A model generated the notes under the pieces. The model was not told the DNA's origin. It saw only the letters and a list, made by a program, of their open reading frames with translations, and made no database searches. Positions 60,004 through 64,000 of a stretch of DNA of 64,000 nucleotides are shown here, piece by piece. Source of the stretch: JAUVUV01 sp964548275 (GTDB lineage: Bacteria > Gemmatimonadota > Glassbacteria > GWA2-58-10); contig CAZJQI010000018.1 of the NCBI GenBank assembly GCA_964548275.1, positions 1 through 64,000 on the forward strand. The letters run 5' to 3'. How positions within the stretch are numbered: the first letter of the stretch is position 1; every line of letters begins with the position of its first letter. Made by a program: the position numbers and the translations under genes.

Positions 60004-60564
60004 TTGAAAAAAATAAGCGCCCTCTGGGGGAATGTTTTCAAGCAGGAAGCCAAAGACAGCTCCATTGCTGCCATTCTGAGCCGTATCCCTGTCTTCGAAA
60101 ACCTTTCCAAAGTCGAATTACGGCTGATCGAAAAGATAGTTTACCTGCGCAACTATCACCAGAACGAGGTGATTTTTGTCGAGGGAGAGCCCGGAGCAGG
60201 GATGTATATAATCGAATCAGGCAAGGTGCGGATCTGTCTTGGGCCGCATGTGGATGAAGAACACGAGATCGCGCTGCTCGAAGCCGGAAACTTTTTCGGC
60301 GAGCTGGCCCTGATCGACGACCATCCGCGCTCTGCCACGGCAGTGGCGATTATGCCGACCCGACTTGTTGGCTTTTTCCGTTCCGACCTGATCTCCATTA
60401 TCAACCGCAACCCGCGAATGGGGGTCAAGATACAGCAGAATATCATGCAGATTCTCGTGCGCAGGCTGAGGATCACAGATCAGAAGCTCGACGATGCCTG
60501 CGAGGAACTGAGAGCCTATCAGGAAAAACTCGAAACCGAATCAAAAGCAGGCGACAAGGAGTAA
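60004..60564 (+). CDS. Cyclic-nucleotide-binding domain protein without HTH
   Basis: This 186-aa protein has one cNMP-binding domain (about 25-140): IPVFENLSKVELRLIEKIV, then MYIIESGKVRICLG and the phosphate-binding cassette FFGELALIDDHPRSATAVA with the key Glu and Arg present, so it can probably bind cAMP or cGMP. A short helical C-terminus follows and there is no DNA-binding domain, so it is not a Crp-type regulator. The TTG at 60004 is chosen because a perfect AGGAGG lies 5 bases upstream. It is 8 bp from the permease gene and may regulate it. Confidence 0.9.
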   Translation: MKKISALWGNVFKQEAKDSSIAAILSRIPVFENLSKVELRLIEKIVYLRNYHQNEVIFVEGEPGAGMYIIESGKVRICLGPHVDEEHEIALLEAGNFFGELALIDDHPRSATAVAIMPTRLVGFFRSDLISIINRNPRMGVKIQQNIMQILVRRLRITDQKLDDACEELRAYQEKLETESKAGDKE

Positions 60565-60572
60565 CCGGCCAG

Positions 60573-61700
60573 ATGATTCTCACCGATCGCCGCAAGGAGA
60601 TGCCGCTTATTTTCAGGCCCGTGTTCAAGCTGTCCGCCCTCGCGGTACTGACAGTATTGCTGATCAGCGTTCTGCTCTGGATTCCCGGCCTTTTGTCATC
60701 TTTCCTGATCGCCATTATCTTCGTTTTCATCCTTTCGCCAGCAGTGGATTGTTTCGAGCGGCACGGAATTACTCGAGCTAACGCGATACTGATCGTCTTG
60801 CTTCTGATCCTGTTCCTCATAGTTTCGCTGGCCTTGTACACCAGCAACGCCATTATCGGTGAATACGAGGAGTTCGCCGATCAGATCGGTTCCTACTCCG
60901 GCATGCTTAATGATGAAATCAAACGCCGGATCGTCGAGTTGGAACAGCAATTCGGCCTTGACCGCTACGAGGCAGGCCAGCGTCTGCTCAGTCTTGTTCA
61001 GGACAAGCTCAAGCAGGCGCTGCTTTCTACCGGCGCGACTTTCGGCACCATAATTACCTGGGTTCTGGTCGTGCCGCTGATGTTGTTCTTTTTCCTGCTG
61101 GACGGTCATCGGATCAAGAGGACGCTGATCGGCTTCCTGCCCAACCGCTATTTCGAGATGAACCTCAATATTCACCAGAAAATCGACCACATCGTGGGAA
61201 GTTTCATCCGTGCCAAGCTGATCGAGTCAGTGGTGGTGGGGATTTGCGCACTTGTGGGCTTTTTCATTGTCGGAATTATTTTTCAGAATCCACTCAACTG
61301 GGCGTTTTTCCTGGCTATCCTGGTCGGGCTTTTCAATATCATCCCCTATCTCGGGCCGCTTATCGGCGCGATACCGGTGCTCCTGGTGGCGATCGTGCAA
61401 TATGTCCTTTTGCCGCAGTTTCCAGAACTCAGCACTGGAGCCGGCTCCGCCTCGAGCTGGGCTCCCATGCTCGCAGTTATCGGGGTGCTGATTTTCGCGC
61501 AGGTGGTGGACAATGTCTACCTGATCCCCGTAGTGCTGGGCCGTTCGGTAAACGTACATCCCCTGATCGTTCTTCTTTCGGTAATCCTTGGTTTCGAGAT
61601 TCTGGGCATAACCGGGATGATTATCTCGATCCCCGTGGCGAGCATTGTCCAGACCCTGATATTCGAGGTTTCCGAAGGGGTCAAGAGCCTGAGACACTGA
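60573..61700 (+). CDS. AI-2E family permease-like membrane protein
   Basis: This 375-aa protein belongs to the AI-2E/PerM/YdiK (UPF0118) family, with some eight hydrophobic segments: two at the N-terminus, a soluble coiled part (SYSGMLNDEIKRRIVELEQQ), then VVPLMLFFFLLDGHRIKRTL and the conserved GLFNIIPYLGPLIGAIPVLL block, and QVVDNVYLIPVVLGRSVNVH with PLIVLLSVILGFEILGITGM near the end. Members have been tied to autoinducer-2 export or to Na+/H+ exchange, so the substrate is open. The upstream cNMP-binding protein gene is 8 bp away, which suggests joint expression. Confidence 0.92.
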   Translation: MILTDRRKEMPLIFRPVFKLSALAVLTVLLISVLLWIPGLLSSFLIAIIFVFILSPAVDCFERHGITRANAILIVLLLILFLIVSLALYTSNAIIGEYEEFADQIGSYSGMLNDEIKRRIVELEQQFGLDRYEAGQRLLSLVQDKLKQALLSTGATFGTIITWVLVVPLMLFFFLLDGHRIKRTLIGFLPNRYFEMNLNIHQKIDHIVGSFIRAKLIESVVVGICALVGFFIVGIIFQNPLNWAFFLAILVGLFNIIPYLGPLIGAIPVLLVAIVQYVLLPQFPELSTGAGSASSWAPMLAVIGVLIFAQVVDNVYLIPVVLGRSVNVHPLIVLLSVILGFEILGITGMIISIPVASIVQTLIFEVSEGVKSLRH

Positions 61701-61877
61701 AACTGTTAAAAATAACTCTTCAACTGGCGGCACTAACCCGCTTTTCTCTGAACCACAATTAAACCGAAATCCTTCATTTGCGGCAAAGCTTGACCTTCCC
61801 CCCGAAGGAGCACAATAATTCCCTTAGCAATTCGCCCCGGAAAACCGCAGACAACTCAATTCCACAGGGGAGTTAAA

Positions 61878-63896
61878 GTGATCAGAAATGCCGGAAAGAA
61901 AGCCTGCATCTTTATAATTAGTCTGATATTCATTCAGGGTGGCATTGGTGATTCTCCAGCCGGAGAAATTGAGCCGCGACTGGCGCTGAAAGCCCCGACC
62001 GATAAAACGATTTCCCCATATACCGGCTATACTCGCGAGCACTGGATCGAGATTGCGGGCCGGATAATCGCCGGGTTCCTTCCCTATTTCGACGATGACA
62101 CAGGCATGCCGGATTTTCGCGGCACGGATGCCGAAAGCGGGCATTTCCAGTACACTCGGAGTTTTACCAGCGAATCCCGCAATGCGTTCGGCCGCACAAT
62201 GATACTCGCCTCGCTTTACTCGTCAGCCACCGGCAAAAACACCGTTCCCGGCTACGACGGCCAGATCAACGGACCCTATCTCAAGGGTATCATCCGGGGC
62301 ACAAACCCGGATGATCCGGCTTACTGGGGCCCCACCGAACCTTACGGTGCGTTCGGCAACCAGATCGCCCAGGCAATCATGTACTGCCCGGAATTCTACT
62401 GGACTCCTCTCTCGTCTGAGCAAAAAAAGCGCCTGGCCGACTGGTTTGCGGCCCTGGTGCACAGCGTGGGTTTCGAGTGCAACTGCTGGTATTTCAATAC
62501 AGGGCCCGTGCCTGTGCTCGAACACTACGGTTACCCCTACGACTACGATTATATCACCGAACAGATGGCGCGGATACTGAGCTGGTACTCAGGCAGCGGA
62601 TTTTTCATCGATGGCGGCAACCGCGCCTGGGATTACTATAATTTCTGGGGTTTCCAGATGTTCAACCTCTACCATTATCGCTATACAGATCCCTGGCGCC
62701 TGAAATTCGGCAGGCAGATACGGGAAAGCACGGCAGCATTCATGGAAAATTTCCCGTACTTTTTCGGCAGCGACGGCTCCCCGGTGCCTTTCGGCAGGTC
62801 GCTGACTTACCGGGTTGCAGCAGTAAGCCCGGTGGGTTACGCTGAGGCCGCAGGACTGGGTACATTGCCTCCAGGGCTGGAGCGGCGAATCGCCTCAGGC
62901 TGTCTCAAGTATTTCTGGGAGCGGGGAATGCTCAGCGAGAACGGCCTGGTTCAGGTCGGCTGGCTCGGGCCGAACGCAATTGTCGGTGAAGATTACGCCC
63001 ACCGGGGCTCGCCTTACTGGGTCTCCGTGGGTTTCAGCCCGCTGCTTTTGCCCGAAGATCATCCTTTCTGGACCGAGAAAGAACTTCCCATGCCGGCGGA
63101 CGTAGCCGATAAGGTAAATGTGGTGCCGGGTGCACAGATGGTTTTCAAGATCAACAGCCGGCGCGGCGAATCCCGGCTTTATCCTATCGGCAGCCCGAGG
63201 CACAACCGGATTTCCTGGCAGACAGGGATCAAGTATTACCAGCACGCATATTCCAGCGCCCTGGGCTGGGCTGCGCTTGGTGAGAACGGCCCGGATCTGG
63301 CAGCAGGAAGGTCGGGCGTTTCGCTCGACTGCAAAAACTGGAGTTACAGAGTTCAGCCCGCGCCGATATTCCTGGGCAGCCGCCACAATGCCAATTATTA
63401 CATGGCGGACCTGGGCCAGGCAGGCTACGCCAGGGTGGTGACCCAGACCCTGATCGGAGCCGACGGCGAGGTGCACTGTGTATACCACACCTTTCCCAAA
63501 CCACTGTATGTGAGAGTTGCCGGTTACGGTATCGCGGTGAAACATGGGGATAAAAGCACAGAAAGCCTGGACCGGGAAAAACAAATCCTGACTGTAGATG
63601 CAGAACCTTTCGAAAGTGTGCTGAAAATTCTCAAAGCACCCGAGGGCAGGTTCGAGACAGTATCGCTTTCTCCCCGCGCCGGTTGGAACCACAGCCACCT
63701 GTTCGGCGGCACGGCCAGCTTCCCGCAGTGGACAAGCAGCGAGCCGGTTCCGCCGAAAACCGTGGTCATTTTCTACACGGATGCAGCACGGGACGAAAAG
63801 ATCGACCTCCCGGAATTCTCGGTTCCCAAGGACCGCCTCGAGGAGGGATTATGGGTCAGGTTCGAGGGCGTGCAGAACCTGCTGGAAATATTTTAA
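61878..63896 (+). CDS. Exported DUF2264 protein
   Basis: The 672-aa protein starts with a signal peptide (ACIFIISLIFIQGGIG). Residues about 40-400 form the DUF2264 alpha/alpha-barrel with TREHWIEIAGRIIAGFLPYF, WGPTEPYGAFGNQIAQAIMY, NCWYFNTGPVPVLEHYG and DGGNRAWDYYNFWGFQMFNL. A beta-rich C-terminal domain follows. The family is found with rhamnogalacturonan and other polysaccharide-degrading genes, and the toroid fold suggests a glycoside hydrolase or lyase. The GTG at 61878 has GGGGAG upstream. It is alone and followed by a strong hairpin. Confidence 0.85.
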   Translation: MIRNAGKKACIFIISLIFIQGGIGDSPAGEIEPRLALKAPTDKTISPYTGYTREHWIEIAGRIIAGFLPYFDDDTGMPDFRGTDAESGHFQYTRSFTSESRNAFGRTMILASLYSSATGKNTVPGYDGQINGPYLKGIIRGTNPDDPAYWGPTEPYGAFGNQIAQAIMYCPEFYWTPLSSEQKKRLADWFAALVHSVGFECNCWYFNTGPVPVLEHYGYPYDYDYITEQMARILSWYSGSGFFIDGGNRAWDYYNFWGFQMFNLYHYRYTDPWRLKFGRQIRESTAAFMENFPYFFGSDGSPVPFGRSLTYRVAAVSPVGYAEAAGLGTLPPGLERRIASGCLKYFWERGMLSENGLVQVGWLGPNAIVGEDYAHRGSPYWVSVGFSPLLLPEDHPFWTEKELPMPADVADKVNVVPGAQMVFKINSRRGESRLYPIGSPRHNRISWQTGIKYYQHAYSSALGWAALGENGPDLAAGRSGVSLDCKNWSYRVQPAPIFLGSRHNANYYMADLGQAGYARVVTQTLIGADGEVHCVYHTFPKPLYVRVAGYGIAVKHGDKSTESLDREKQILTVDAEPFESVLKILKAPEGRFETVSLSPRAGWNHSHLFGGTASFPQWTSSEPVPPKTVVIFYTDAARDEKIDLPEFSVPKDRLEEGLWVRFEGVQNLLEIF

Positions 63897-63913
63897 TAAT
63901 CTAACCTAAAAAG

Positions 63914-63939
63914 CAGGGGCGACCGATAGGTCGCCCCTG
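63914..63939. terminator. Perfect hairpin after the DUF2264 gene
   Basis: The arms CAGGGGCGACC and GGTCGCCCCTG pair perfectly around a GATA loop. There is no T run directly after it, so a Rho-independent terminator is only a possibility. The same arms with a different loop and one changed pair occur at 4204-4229, so it is also a member of a palindrome family. Confidence 0.5.
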
Positions 63940-64000
63940 ATGTGCGTTTGTCTTTCCTGGCAATTATGCCACTTTTCTATCAATCCTCGAGCCTTTCCTC

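Noticed and set aside
1..64000. CRISPR arrays, tRNA and rRNA genes, prophage
   Set aside because: No regularly spaced repeats with unique spacers, no tRNA-like T-arm sequence in a full cloverleaf with anticodon, and no rRNA or phage structural genes were seen. The cloverleaf repeat lacks tRNA consensus bases.

Overview
The window looks like a chromosomal contig from a flagellated, outer-membrane-bearing bacterium of moderately high G+C. Genes for the flagellar P ring (flgI) and L ring (flgH) mean a diderm. Three Tat-exported sulfatases, a heparinase II/III-like lyase, a DUF2264 protein, a SUMF1/dockerin-like protein, a GWxTD-domain protein and many lipoproteins fit a polysaccharide-degrading member of the FCB / Latescibacterota-like candidate phyla. 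That placement is an inference from gene content only. I saw no rRNA, tRNA, CRISPR array, prophage or transposase gene.

Layout. 0-8.3 kb holds housekeeping and transport genes: trpS (with a probable Fe-S cluster site), an M50 protease, an SSS symporter, a TPR-GWxTD protein, an AT-rich HhH-GPD-like gene that looks foreign, and uppP. 8.3-20.4 kb is one flagellar cluster behind a sigma-54-type promoter: flgF-flgG-flgA-flgH-flgI-flgJ(SLT)-flgN-flgK-csrA-flgL-fliW. Its flgL is about three times the usual size. 20.8-26.3 kb carries a sugar aminotransferase, an AMP-ligase/ACP/acyltransferase fusion and an MFS transporter. 26.6-37.7 kb is an exported hydrolase region: three sulfatases, a Bax1-I protein, an amidohydrolase, a PhoD-like phosphatase, an alpha/alpha-barrel lipoprotein and a nicotinamidase. 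37.8-41.1 kb is a solitary Type IIG-like restriction-modification enzyme. 41.4-46.3 kb is a minus-strand set of secreted hydrolases, including two M20 paralogues. 46.5-56.9 kb has a Gfo/Idh/MocA oxidoreductase, a DUF6263 protein, an XRE regulator operon with two small membrane proteins, the heparinase-like lyase, a tandem metallo-beta-lactamase-fold lipoprotein and the SUMF1 protein. 57.3-63.9 kb has a TPR-SGNH protein, a cNMP-binding protein, an AI-2E family permease and the DUF2264 protein.

The catabolic genes plausibly work together: sulfatases remove sulfate esters, lyase and barrel enzymes break the backbone, and an oxidoreductase and symporter handle the products. No SusC/SusD pair or sulfatase-maturating enzyme is present, and the one SUMF1-type protein lacks one of the two catalytic cysteines of aerobic FGE.

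The most unusual content lies between and inside genes. There are several families of short non-coding repeats with terminal inverted repeats. One, about 212 bp with two copies in opposite orientation, has a predicted cloverleaf core of three hairpins closed by an outer stem. A second, 188 bp, has two almost identical copies. A third, about 127 bp, brackets the Bax1-I gene. Two of these elements start exactly on the stop codon of a gene. A 153-bp region before the flagellar operon has a perfect 15-bp terminal stem and may be a structured RNA. Two divergent sulfatase genes share a nearly identical 101-bp signal-peptide cassette that itself contains two perfect hairpins.
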